A stretch of DNA of 64,000 bases from Rhodospirillaceae bacterium (lineage in GTDB: Bacteria; Pseudomonadota; Alphaproteobacteria; UBA8366). The DNA lies in NCBI GenBank assembly GCA_002716125.1, contig PAZH01000004.1, positions 1-64,000 on the forward strand. The letters run 5' to 3'. The position numbers were made by a program, and so were the translations under genes. This document shows, piece after piece, positions 43,355-51,760 of the stretch; within the stretch, counting starts at the first letter, position 1; every line of letters starts with the position of its first letter. The notes under the pieces were generated by a model. That model made no database searches. It had not been told where the DNA came from and was given only the letters and a program-made list of their open reading frames with translations.

Positions 43355-43963
43355 ATGACCCCGGAATTCATCCGCGACGCCCTGGACGAAGTCGCCACCC
43401 GCGACGCCGATCTTGCCGCAGCACTCCAGGAAGTCGGCTATCCCGAGCCGCGCAACCGGGCACCCGGTTTCGGTACGCTCATCAACATCATTATCGGCCA
43501 GCAGGTCTCGACTCACGCCGCGGCGGCGATCCGCGCGCGACTGGAGGCAGCGCTCGACCCGTTGACGCCAGAGGCCTTCCTCGCCGCCGAGGATCAAACG
43601 ATCCGCGATGTGGGCTTCAGCGCGCGCAAAGTCGAATACGGGCGTGGATTGGCGCAAGCCATCGTCGACGGCACCCTCGAGACCGAGCGGCTCGCCGGCC
43701 TCGATGACAACGAAGTCGCGAAGACACTGACCGGCATCCGCGGCCTCGGTCAGTGGAGCGCCGACATCTACATGCTGTTTGCCTTGGACCGGGCCGACGC
43801 CTGGCCGCTCGGCGATCTGGCGATACAAGTCGCCGTCCAGAAACTAAAACGCATGCGTAAACGGCCCGACCCGAAACGCATGACCAGCGTCGCAAAACGA
43901 TGGCGGCCCTATCGCGGGGTGGTCGCCTTGTTCCTTTGGCATTATTACAAAGGGGCGCCTTAG
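43355..43963 (+). CDS. DNA-3-methyladenine glycosylase II-like (HhH-GPD) protein
   Basis: This 202-residue base-excision enzyme has the helix-hairpin-helix LTGIRGLGQWSADIYMLFAL and the catalytic Asp154 in PLGDLAIQ. It is the short AlkA-type form without the N-terminal domain. ATG 43355 is chosen because the frame upstream overlaps gluQ. It repairs alkylated purines in DNA. Confidence 0.9.
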   Translation: MTPEFIRDALDEVATRDADLAAALQEVGYPEPRNRAPGFGTLINIIIGQQVSTHAAAAIRARLEAALDPLTPEAFLAAEDQTIRDVGFSARKVEYGRGLAQAIVDGTLETERLAGLDDNEVAKTLTGIRGLGQWSADIYMLFALDRADAWPLGDLAIQVAVQKLKRMRKRPDPKRMTSVAKRWRPYRGVVALFLWHYYKGAP

Positions 43964-43994
43964 CGAAGCGGTCCAACGAAGAGAAGGAAGACAC

Positions 43995-44657
43995 ATGTCC
44001 GAGACCCCCATGCTTGACGGTCCCCGATACGGCCCCGTCGCCGGCGGCGCGGCACAGCAATTGATGATCCTTCTGCACGGTGTCGGCGCCGACGGAAAGG
44101 ATTTGATCGAACTGGCGCCGCACTTGGGACAGATCTTTCCCAACGCGGCCTTCGTCGCGCCGAACGCGCCGAACCGCTACGACCAAGGCCTTTCAGGCTA
44201 TCAATGGATTTCCAGCGGCATCCGCGTCGAAGCCGAAGCGGTCGAAGCGGTAAAGGCCGCAGCGGACATATTGAACGCGTTCATCGATGAAGAGCTGCGC
44301 AGCACCGGGCTTGGGCCTCAAAATCTGGCGCTGATCGGTTTCAGCCAGGGCACCATGATGAGCCTCTACACCGCACCGCGGCGCGATCATCCGATCGCCG
44401 GCATCCTGGGCTATTCGGGGCGCATCGTCGGCGCCAATCTGATGGCGGCGGAGACCAAAAGCCGTCCGCCCGTCTTCCTGGCGCATGGCGAAATGGATCC
44501 GGTGCTGCCGATCGAATGCCTGGACGCGGCGCAACAGACCCTAGAGGAATGCGATTTCTCGGTGCAGACCCTGCGTTGCCCGAACCTCGGGCACAGCATC
44601 GACGAGAACGGGCTCGTCCAGGGGACGAATTTTCTGCGAACCATTTTCGGCGTTTGA
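43995..44657 (+). CDS. Carboxylesterase/phospholipase family alpha/beta hydrolase
   Basis: This 220-residue hydrolase has LMILLHGVGADGKDLIELA, the elbow GFSQG, the acid in GEMDPVLPIE and His in LGHSIDENG, matching the dienelactone-hydrolase-like and lysophospholipase-like carboxylesterase 2 family. It follows the glycosylase gene by 31 bp. Confidence 0.88.
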   Translation: MSETPMLDGPRYGPVAGGAAQQLMILLHGVGADGKDLIELAPHLGQIFPNAAFVAPNAPNRYDQGLSGYQWISSGIRVEAEAVEAVKAAADILNAFIDEELRSTGLGPQNLALIGFSQGTMMSLYTAPRRDHPIAGILGYSGRIVGANLMAAETKSRPPVFLAHGEMDPVLPIECLDAAQQTLEECDFSVQTLRCPNLGHSIDENGLVQGTNFLRTIFGV

Positions 44658-44660
44658 GCC

Positions 44661-45293
44661 ATGGCGCTGCAGAACCGAGTGACACCGTTCGGCACCATCG
44701 AGGCGGATTCGGCGCGCGGCGATTTCATGGGCAATCGCGGTATTCTGCACGGCGACACAAAAGAACTCGGCCGGCGGCGCTGGGCACACGACAATTGGAT
44801 CATCTGCCTCACCATGTTTCGCGGCCGTCAACGCAACGTGATGACGCCGCACCGCTACACGGAACTCTTCTTTCTGGACGAAGCAGTCGCCATCGCCGCC
44901 GGACATCGCCCGTGCTACGAATGCCGACGCCAGGATTATCACGCGTGGTGCGCCGCCTGGCAGACGGCGCTGAACCTGCCCGAGCCGCCGCGCGCCAAAA
45001 CCATGGATCGGACCTTGCACAAGGACCGCATCGACCGCGCCATCCGAGGCCAGCGCCGTTGGCGGGCGGCCCTCGACGATCTGCCGGACGGCGCATTTGT
45101 CCAAATGAACGGCACGCCGCATCTGGTGCAAGACCAGCGTCTGCTGCCCTGGCGTCACGCGGGCTACGGCGCGGCGGTCGACCGGCCGCGCGGCATCGAT
45201 GTCGAGGTATTGACCCCGAAACTCTCCGTCGCGACCCTGCGCGCCGGGTTCAAGCCGCGTCTGCATGCGACCGCGACCGACCCCAAGATATGA
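44661..45293 (+). CDS. Conserved hypothetical protein with HxxCxxC site
   Basis: This 210-residue cytoplasmic protein has GHRPCYECRRQDYHAWC with His82, Cys85 and Cys88, similar in spacing to zinc sites such as that of the Ada N-terminal domain, and conserved-looking blocks FMGNRGILH and RRWAHDNWIICLTMFRGRQR. I do not recognise a characterised family. It begins 3 bp after the esterase stop, so the two are probably co-translated. Confidence 0.7.
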   Translation: MALQNRVTPFGTIEADSARGDFMGNRGILHGDTKELGRRRWAHDNWIICLTMFRGRQRNVMTPHRYTELFFLDEAVAIAAGHRPCYECRRQDYHAWCAAWQTALNLPEPPRAKTMDRTLHKDRIDRAIRGQRRWRAALDDLPDGAFVQMNGTPHLVQDQRLLPWRHAGYGAAVDRPRGIDVEVLTPKLSVATLRAGFKPRLHATATDPKI

Positions 45294-45321
45294 CATTCTG
45301 ATGAAATTTTCCCCGAGTCGC

Positions 45322-45337
45322 ACCCAACATCTTGTGT
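45322..45337. promoter_or_regulatory. NrdR-box-like element upstream of the HNH gene
   Basis: ACCCAACATCTTGTGT resembles the 16-bp NrdR operator (ACACnAnATnTnGTGT style) but only one half is good. It lies 68 bp before the HNH endonuclease start. Weak call. Confidence 0.25.
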
Positions 45338-45404
45338 CTCCCGCCCAATTCAGTTATCTGAATAACGTCCACTGTGAATCACGGAACGAACGGGGGAAAA
45401 ACAG

Positions 45405-45968
45405 GTGGTTTGGGGTTCGAAGGAAAATCCGGCCCTGGTCTTGAATGCGGACTTCCGCCCGCTGAGCTACTTCCCTTTGTCCCTATTGTCCTGGCAAGAA
45501 GCCGTCAAAGCGGTCGTGACCGACCGGGTCAACGTGATCTCCGAGTATGAGCAATCGGTTCGCTCGCCGTCGTTCGAGCTGCGCCTGCCAAGCGTCATTT
45601 CGCTCAAGGAATACGTCCCGCAAACGCGCAAGCCGGCCTTCACCCGGTTCAATGTTTTCTTGCGCGACCGATTCGCCTGCCAGTACTGCGGTATCGCCTT
45701 GCCGTCCCATGAATTGACCTTCGACCATGTCATCCCTCGCTCGAAAGGGGGACAGACGACATGGGAGAATGTGGTGACCGCCTGTGCGCCGTGCAATTTG
45801 AAGAAGGGCGGGCAGATGCCGAACAGCCCCGCCACCACGCCCAAACGCAAGCCGGTCCAGCCGACGGTCTGGCAAATGCAGGAGAACGGCCGCATGTTCC
45901 CGCCGAACTTCCTGCACGAGAGTTGGCGCGATTTTCTCTATTGGGACGCCGAGCTGGAAGCGGACTAG
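45405..45968 (+). CDS. HNH endonuclease
   Basis: This 187-residue protein has zinc-binding CQYC and CAPC pairs around the HNH core ELTFDHVIPRSKGG and WENVVTACAPCN. The N-terminus (ALVLNADFRPLSYFPLSLLS) is that of the chromosomal HNH proteins conserved in alphaproteobacteria. It starts with GTG behind a GGGGGA ribosome site. It cleaves DNA; the cellular role is not settled. The stop overlaps coq7 by 4 bp on the other strand. Confidence 0.9.
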   Translation: MVWGSKENPALVLNADFRPLSYFPLSLLSWQEAVKAVVTDRVNVISEYEQSVRSPSFELRLPSVISLKEYVPQTRKPAFTRFNVFLRDRFACQYCGIALPSHELTFDHVIPRSKGGQTTWENVVTACAPCNLKKGGQMPNSPATTPKRKPVQPTVWQMQENGRMFPPNFLHESWRDFLYWDAELEAD

Positions 45969-46522
45969 AACCGCGTCGAAAGCCAGATGGCGGCCCGCGA
46001 CCCTGCCTTTACCAAAGCCGAAAGAACCGGATAGCCCGCCGCTTGCTCGGCCTCATGGTCGAGCGCCGTATCGCGATGCGCGAGCTCGTCGGCCCGGAAC
46101 TTCTCGATCACGCCCTTCAAGTCGGCTTCATCGTCACCGAGACGCTCGGCTTGCTCGCGATAGTGCGCGTCGATCACTTCTTCGACCGCAACCGTGCATG
46201 CCATCGCCGCACGCGGCCCTATCCGCGCGGTCCACGCGCCGAGCGCGTAACCGGCGACATGCCAAAGCGGCGAGAGCGCGGTCGGGCGGACACCACGGTC
46301 GGCGATCAACGCGTTGAAGGTCGCGAGATGTTCTTGCTCCTGCGCCGCCATTTCCTGCACCGCGTCGCGGGCCGGGCCCGGCGGGAGAACGGCCAGCTGG
46401 CCTTCGTAAATCCGAACGGCACCGAACTCGCCCGCATGATCGACACGGATCATCGCGTCGACCGGCGGTGTCGGGTCGCCCGGCAGATAAGCCGGGCCGG
46501 GCCGCTTGTCAGGGCCGCTCAT
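45965..46522 (-). CDS. coq7: Demethoxyubiquinone hydroxylase
   Basis: This 185-residue di-iron protein has the carboxylate/histidine motifs RVDHAGEFGAVRIYEGQL, AQEQEHLATFN, VEEVIDAHYREQ and RADELAHRD of COQ7/CAT5. It hydroxylates the ring in the next-to-last step of ubiquinone synthesis. ATG 46522 begins in a 4-bp overlap with dsbB. Confidence 0.95.
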   Translation of the reverse strand: MSGPDKRPGPAYLPGDPTPPVDAMIRVDHAGEFGAVRIYEGQLAVLPPGPARDAVQEMAAQEQEHLATFNALIADRGVRPTALSPLWHVAGYALGAWTARIGPRAAMACTVAVEEVIDAHYREQAERLGDDEADLKGVIEKFRADELAHRDTALDHEAEQAAGYPVLSALVKAGSRAAIWLSTRF

Positions 46523-47046
46523 AGCGCGGCCCGCCCATGTCGCCACGTGAGGTACAAGCCCCCGAAGCCGGCCGCCATTGAAATCAGGGCATTGTAGCCC
46601 GCCATCGAAATACCGAGGAACGACCAGGCCACCTCGTCGCAGCGGACAACCGGCGTGCTCATGATCTGTTTCTTTAACGCCTCGACGGTCGTCGGTATGT
46701 CGGAGACACCGCCGCAAGATGCCAAGCCCTGCCACCAATGTTGTTCCACGCCGACGTGAAAGACCGCGATACCAGCCCCCACAAGAAGCGACATCGACGC
46801 GAGCCCGATGACCGCCATCTGCAGCTTTGCATGCCCCCGCAACGCCATGGCCAGAACCGCCAGGCCAAGGGCAACCCACCACGGCCAGCGCTGATAAAGG
46901 CAAAGCGCGCAAGGCCGCAATCCGCCGAGGTGCTGCGACGCATAGACCGCACTCAGCACAACAGCGCCCAACGCCGCTTTCGCCGCGGCAAGACGCGTCA
47001 TATCGAGTCGTCCGGCAATGTCGCTGACAATGCTCATCGGCTGCAT
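46519..47046 (-). CDS. dsbB: Disulfide bond formation protein B
   Basis: This protein of up to 175 residues has four membrane helices and two cysteine pairs: CALC in LRPCALCLYQRW, and Cys in GLASCGG with Cys in PVVRCDEV. It reoxidises DsbA and passes electrons to ubiquinone, which fits its coupling to coq7. ATG 47001 is an alternative start. Confidence 0.93.
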   Translation of the reverse strand: MQPMSIVSDIAGRLDMTRLAAAKAALGAVVLSAVYASQHLGGLRPCALCLYQRWPWWVALGLAVLAMALRGHAKLQMAVIGLASMSLLVGAGIAVFHVGVEQHWWQGLASCGGVSDIPTTVEALKKQIMSTPVVRCDEVAWSFLGISMAGYNALISMAAGFGGLYLTWRHGRAAL

Positions 47047-47065
47047 TTAACTACGCTTGGCCCGG

Positions 47066-47644
47066 TTATAATAGTTTGATCAGCGCAAATCCGCCGAACA
47101 GCAAAACCACGAAAACGATGCTCAAGATCTCAAGCCGTTTCTCAATGAATTCTCGAATCGGCTCACCGAACTTCCAAAGCAAAGCCGCTTCAATGCCGAA
47201 ACGCCCGCCGCGGCTCAGCAACGACGCCACCACGAAAACAATGAGATCGAGGGAGAAGACGCCGCTGGCGATCGTGATCACCTTATAGGGAAACGGCGTC
47301 AGGCCCGCCATCGCCACGATCCAGGCACCGTATTCGGCATAGGTCCCGCGGAACTCTTCGAATTTGCCGGCATAGCCGTAAAACTCGACGATCCGAGCCC
47401 CGATGGTGTCGTAGAAGAAATAGCCGATCGCGTAGCCGGCCAACCCGCCCAAGACAGAGGAAATGGTGCAAACAACCGCGATGCGGAGCGCCGCTCCCCG
47501 GTCCGATAACACCATCGGCACGATCATCACGTCCGGCGGAATCGGAAAGATCGAGCTCTCTGCGAAGGAGACGAGGGCCAGCCACCAAATGGCTTGCGGG
47601 TGCGCGGCAAGGCCGATCACCCGGTCATATAACTTTCGAATCAT
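47066..47644 (-). CDS. YqaA/DedA-family (SNARE-associated) membrane protein
   Basis: The 192-residue membrane protein begins IRKLYDRVIGLAAHPQAIWW and has FAESSIFPIPPDVMIVPMVL and GGLAGYAIGYFFYD, the YqaA pattern of the DedA/VTT superfamily. These proteins are linked to lipid handling at the membrane. It lies 20 bp upstream of dsbB in the same direction. Confidence 0.92.
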   Translation of the reverse strand: MIRKLYDRVIGLAAHPQAIWWLALVSFAESSIFPIPPDVMIVPMVLSDRGAALRIAVVCTISSVLGGLAGYAIGYFFYDTIGARIVEFYGYAGKFEEFRGTYAEYGAWIVAMAGLTPFPYKVITIASGVFSLDLIVFVVASLLSRGGRFGIEAALLWKFGEPIREFIEKRLEILSIVFVVLLFGGFALIKLL

Positions 47645-47650
47645 GGAAAC

Positions 47651-48106
47651 TCAGCTGTCTTTCGGCGCCCCGAAGGATTCTTGCGGCACACCGCGATTGA
47701 GGGACAGGTGCGTATGCACGCCCATCCACGGTGCATCGACATTGTCGCGGCGCAGCCCAACTGTCGCCCGGCCCGGCCGCGGATAGGACTCGCCGTTCTC
47801 ATGAAAGCCGGTGGAATCCCAGACCAGCACTGCAATCGCAAACAGTCGGTCGGGCGAGACCCGGATCTGAAGGGTCTCCGTCATGAAACGGAAATCCTTG
47901 ATCGTTCCCCAGATACTCTTCCACTGCTTCTCGATCACCACCTCGCGTCCTTCGACCGTATCCATCCAAGTCCCAAATGCGAGAAGATCCTCGTCGAACA
48001 TTGGGCGCGCGGAATCGAAATCGACATTCGCGACATAGCCGCTCCAGGTATCGAACCAAGCCTTAATGGATGCATGATCGGAATCGTTGCTCACGGCTTT
48101 CTCCAT
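47651..48106 (-). CDS. SnoaL/NTF2-like (DUF4440-type) protein
   Basis: This 151-residue single-domain protein of the NTF2-like fold has IKAWFDTWSGYVANVDFD, MFDEDLLAFGTWMDTVEGRE and VGLRRDNVDAPWMGVHTHLS, which is typical of SnoaL-like or DUF4440 domains. The ligand is unknown. It is 6 bp upstream of the YqaA gene and probably co-transcribed. Confidence 0.8.
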   Translation of the reverse strand: MEKAVSNDSDHASIKAWFDTWSGYVANVDFDSARPMFDEDLLAFGTWMDTVEGREVVIEKQWKSIWGTIKDFRFMTETLQIRVSPDRLFAIAVLVWDSTGFHENGESYPRPGRATVGLRRDNVDAPWMGVHTHLSLNRGVPQESFGAPKDS

Positions 48107-48166
48107 ATTCGTTTGTTGTTCCGCTGTACTATAGGGGTAAGCCGATTTTGGGAAGGTGCAACTTCG

Positions 48167-48733
48167 CTATCCGAGAGCCGCCGAAAAACCGGGCATGTGC
48201 AGGATGCCCTGACGCAACGTCGCGAAACGGCCGTCGCCCGCATCGATCAATAGAGGATTGGGCCGATCCGCCAAGGTTTGAGCGACGCGGGCCCAGTCGG
48301 CATCGTTGAGAAGACGCGCGGCCTCCGGGAAAAAATTCTCTTCCTCCAACTTGATGTGCAGGCGGTAGCTGTCGAGGAATGTGCCGAATACGTCGAGGAC
48401 GAGATCCCGCGCCAAGGTCTCGTCGCGCATGATCCGCTCCACCGTCCCGTGCGCGCCTTGCGTCTGACGGCCAAGCTTGGCATGCGCGCCCGAAAGATCC
48501 GCGATCTCGTCGGCGAGGTTTGGCCGACGGTCGATCATCACCGCATAGATGGCATCCTCCTTCGGGTGATGACATGCTTCGGGATAATCTAGGCAGTAAT
48601 CCATGATCTCCTGCACCAGATGAAAGTCGGCCACTTCGCCATTACCGAACGCATCGATCTCGTGCTCCAGCAAGTCGAGAATCCGGCTCATATTGGCATG
48701 TTCCTGGTTCAACTGTTCGATAATCGCGGACAT
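48167..48733 (-). CDS. Hemerythrin domain-containing protein
   Basis: This 188-residue protein has the helical-bundle iron site: His in NQEHANMSRIL, HHPKEDAIY, His in LSGAHAKL and HIKLEEENFFP. Such cytoplasmic proteins bind O2 or NO, or sense redox state through a di-iron centre. It stands alone, 60 bp upstream of the NTF2-like gene. Confidence 0.92.
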   Translation of the reverse strand: MSAIIEQLNQEHANMSRILDLLEHEIDAFGNGEVADFHLVQEIMDYCLDYPEACHHPKEDAIYAVMIDRRPNLADEIADLSGAHAKLGRQTQGAHGTVERIMRDETLARDLVLDVFGTFLDSYRLHIKLEEENFFPEAARLLNDADWARVAQTLADRPNPLLIDAGDGRFATLRQGILHMPGFSAALG

Positions 48734-48881
48734 CGCGCCCTCCGGAGGCTCAGCTGCACATTCGGCAATTTAGTGGGGCGCGGCCGGCCGCGGCATTGAC
48801 CTGAGTCAAAAACGGCCCGTCCTGGTCAACACGGCACCGCGCAATATGTTGTTTCTCAACGTCGGACGACGGATTGCTGGA

Positions 48882-50093
48882 ATGTCCTTACCGCTTGAAA
48901 ACATTAAGGTTCTAGACCTTACACGCGCCGCTGCCGGGCCGTTTTGCACGATGATCCTGGGCGATCTGGGCGCGGATGTGGTGAAGGTCGAGCCGACGCC
49001 GAAAGGCGACATGACGCGGCTCTGGGGCCCCTACGATCATGGCATCGGGGTCTACTACCTCAGCATCAACCGCAACAAGCGGTGTCTCGGGGTGGACTTT
49101 CGCAACGAGGCCGGCCTGAAGACCTTGCGTCTGATGGCAGCGGAAGCGGATGTTGTGGTCGAGAACTTCAAGCCGGGCACGGCGGAGGCGATGGGCCTTG
49201 GTTATGACGCCGTCAAGGCAAGCAACCCCAAGGTCATCTACGGCAGTATCTCGGGCCTGGGGCGAACCGGACCTTATGGCACGTGGCCGGGTCTCGATCA
49301 GATTGCGCAAGGCATGTCGGGCATGATGAGCCTGACGGGACAGCCCGGCGGCGAGCCGACACGCTACGGCGTGCCGATCGGCGATTTCACCGCCGGCATG
49401 TGGTGCGCGCTCGCCATCACGGCGGCCGTGGCGCAACGCCACGTAACCGGCGAAGGTCAACGTGTGGAAACATCGCTGCTCGGCGCGTTGGTCGGCTTGC
49501 TCAGCGTCCAGGGCCAGCGCTATCTCAGCGGCGGCGATGTACCGGGTCAGGCCGGCAACGATCATCCGACGATCTATCCGTATGGTATCTTTGAAGCCAA
49601 AGACGGCCCGCTCAACGTAGCGACGGCGCGCGAGGAACACTGGCAGCGACTCTGCGCCGTCATGGAATTGGAAGACCTCCTCGACGACCCGGACTACGCC
49701 ACCAACGACACGCGGATGCAGAACAAGGACAAACTCCGCGATGTCCTGAACGCACGGTTCCGCACGCGAGATGCGATCGATTGGACGAAGGATTTGATGG
49801 AAGGCGGCGTGCCGTCCGGCCCGATCTATTCCCTCGATAAGGTCTTCAACGATCCGCAAGTCATCGACCAGGGCATGGTCGAGCAGATTCAACATCCGAC
49901 CATCGGGGCCTTGGACCTGCTCGCCAATCCGATGAAGATGGACGCCATGGAAGGCAAATCTGTGCGCCTGCCGCCGCCGCTCGTCGGCGAACACAACGAG
50001 CAGGTCTTAAAAGACTACGGCTTCACCGGCGAAGAAATCGCGGCCTTGGCCAACTCGAAGGCCATTGGCGCCGAGGCGGGAGAAAACACATGA
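48882..50093 (+). CDS. CaiB/BaiF (class III) CoA transferase
   Basis: This 403-residue enzyme has the family start LENIKVLDLTRAAAGPFC, RNKRCLGVDFRNEAGL, and Asp168 in PIGDFTAGMWCALA as the catalytic aspartate. ATG 48882 fits the family start; 48846 is in frame but adds unrelated sequence. The stop overlaps the GFA gene by 4 bp, opening a catabolic operon that continues to the crotonase at 53451. Confidence 0.92.
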   Translation: MSLPLENIKVLDLTRAAAGPFCTMILGDLGADVVKVEPTPKGDMTRLWGPYDHGIGVYYLSINRNKRCLGVDFRNEAGLKTLRLMAAEADVVVENFKPGTAEAMGLGYDAVKASNPKVIYGSISGLGRTGPYGTWPGLDQIAQGMSGMMSLTGQPGGEPTRYGVPIGDFTAGMWCALAITAAVAQRHVTGEGQRVETSLLGALVGLLSVQGQRYLSGGDVPGQAGNDHPTIYPYGIFEAKDGPLNVATAREEHWQRLCAVMELEDLLDDPDYATNDTRMQNKDKLRDVLNARFRTRDAIDWTKDLMEGGVPSGPIYSLDKVFNDPQVIDQGMVEQIQHPTIGALDLLANPMKMDAMEGKSVRLPPPLVGEHNEQVLKDYGFTGEEIAALANSKAIGAEAGENT

Positions 50094-50497
50094 CTCTTTA
50101 CAGAGGCGGCTGCCATTGCGGCGCCGTAACCGTCGAATTGGAGACCGCAACCGACCCATCTGCCATCGATGTCCGCGAATGCCAGTGTTCGTTCTGCCGC
50201 GCGCACGGCGCCGAGTCAGCGAGCGATCCCAACGGACGCATCCGTTATATCGAACGCGCACCGGGCGATATGGTCCGCTATCAATTCGGCACCAAGACAT
50301 GCGATTTTCTGATTTGCCGCCATTGCGGCGTCTATGTCGGCGCGGTGATGGAAGGTTATTCGACGACGCAGATCAAGCATTTCGAAGACCGGGCGCTCTT
50401 TACCAAGACGGCACGCCATCCCGACTACGATGACGAGCCGCTGGAAGACCGCCTCGCCCGTCGGCGGCGTAACTGGACGCCCCTCGCCGCGGATTGA
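50090..50497 (+). CDS. GFA family (glutathione-dependent formaldehyde-activating/CENP-V) protein
   Basis: This 135-residue protein has the zinc-ligand pattern GGCHCGAVTVELE, ECQCSFCRAHGA and LICRHCGVYVGA. GFA-type proteins bind zinc and have been linked to glutathione adduct chemistry. Coupled to the CoA transferase by ATGA. Confidence 0.9.
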   Translation: MTLYRGGCHCGAVTVELETATDPSAIDVRECQCSFCRAHGAESASDPNGRIRYIERAPGDMVRYQFGTKTCDFLICRHCGVYVGAVMEGYSTTQIKHFEDRALFTKTARHPDYDDEPLEDRLARRRRNWTPLAAD

Positions 50498-50509
50498 GAG
50501 AGGAACAGC

Positions 50510-51439
50510 ATGACCGCACCTGATTTATCCTACGTGGCCCTCGTCGTCGACGAGCCGGAGACAAGCGCCGCCATTTTCGAGAAAGACTTCGGGCTGCCGC
50601 GCGAAGACTTTTCCTGCGGCGACAGAAATGTGCCGGCGATTTCCGTCGGCCGCTCGGCCTTGGCCTTCTTCCGCGCGGACGATCCTCTCCTTGGCGCCGA
50701 CGCCCGTAAAGGCGTGCACCACCTTGCCATCGGATCGGACGATCCGGCGGCGGCGGCGGCAGCGTCCGGGATCGCAACGGTGAACGGGGTGAGCGATGGC
50801 CTCGGCGGCCGGCCGCAAATCGAATTGTCGCGCGACGCCACCTGCGGGGTGCGCACACGTCTCACGCCGACCCTCGGATTGGCACCCGCGTCCTCCGACC
50901 TCGTCGAGCGGATCGATCACCTGGGCGTCGCATCAGCGGACAACCAAGCCGCCAAGAATGTTTTCATCGAGAAGCTCGGCTGCGTTTACGAGAGTCAGCA
51001 GACCGACAGCGAGGTCGAAACGATCTCAGAAAATTTCACGTCGGACACCTACAATTACATCTTCCATACTCGGCCCTCGCAGCTGATCGGCAGCATGCGC
51101 GTCACGTTTATTACGGTGGGCGATACGGAATTTGAATTCATCCAGGATCTCACCTCCGATGTGCAAGCGGACGAGGCGCGCCACGATGCCGCCGGCACGA
51201 CGCGCGGCGACCGCAGCGCGATCGCCCGCTACATTGCCGGCCGTGGCGCCGGGCTGCACCATATCGCCTTCAAGACGCCGAACACGATTGAGGACAGTCT
51301 CGCCCGGATCAAAGCGGCGGGCCACCGAACCATCGATACCGTCGGCCGTCCCGGCTCGCGCCGTGCGCAGATCGGGTTTATGCACCCGACCATGATCGGC
51401 GGCGTCCTCATGCATTTCGTCCAGCGGGAGGAAATCTGA
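50510..51439 (+). CDS. Two-domain VOC protein (HPPD-like fold), copy 1
   Basis: This 309-residue protein has two VOC modules; the second contains RIDHLGVASADNQAAKNVF, GAGLHHIAFKTPN and MHPTMIGGVLMHFVQ, with likely metal ligands His, His and a terminal acidic residue. It is paralogous to the next VOC gene (shared TD-E pattern and TESF/SENF block). It may be a dioxygenase, lyase or epimerase. Epimerase-like proteins fit the CoA-related neighbours. Confidence 0.83.
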   Translation: MTAPDLSYVALVVDEPETSAAIFEKDFGLPREDFSCGDRNVPAISVGRSALAFFRADDPLLGADARKGVHHLAIGSDDPAAAAAASGIATVNGVSDGLGGRPQIELSRDATCGVRTRLTPTLGLAPASSDLVERIDHLGVASADNQAAKNVFIEKLGCVYESQQTDSEVETISENFTSDTYNYIFHTRPSQLIGSMRVTFITVGDTEFEFIQDLTSDVQADEARHDAAGTTRGDRSAIARYIAGRGAGLHHIAFKTPNTIEDSLARIKAAGHRTIDTVGRPGSRRAQIGFMHPTMIGGVLMHFVQREEI

Positions 51440-51451
51440 TGCGGCCTTCAT

Positions 51452-51760
51452 CCTTCGACAAGCTCAGGATGAGGTCCTTGGGTTTACCCAAAAAAACACA
51501 CCTCATGCTGAGCCCGTCGAAGCATGACCGCGCCATCGATCTGCGCAATCAAATGTGCTCGGAGAAGATGCATGCCCGGACATGAAATCACCTATCGCGC
51601 GCTCTCCCTTCGACAGTCTCAGGGTGAGGTTTTTGTATGTAACAATAAGAGTCGCCTCATGCTGAGCCTGTCGAAGCATGACCGCGCCATCGATCTGCGC
51701 AACCCAATGTGTTCGGAGAATACGCATGCCCGGATATGAAATGAATTATCTCGCGCTGGC
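51452..51760. repeat. Tandem duplication of about 154 bp including a VOC gene start
   Basis: Copy A (about 51452-51605) and copy B (about 51606-51760) each begin with a CCTTCGACA-CTCAGG-TGAGG palindromic element, contain CTCATGCTGAGCC-GTCGAAGCATGA, share GACCGCGCCATCGATCTGCG, and end in an ATGCCCGGA-TATGAAAT gene start. Only copy B leads into an open gene (51726); copy A ends after a dozen codons in the next repeat. Confidence 0.75.

Noticed and set aside
51524-51739. A separate small gene from the first copy of the duplicated VOC start
   Set aside because: It runs into palindromic repeats after about a dozen codons and lacks any VOC domain.
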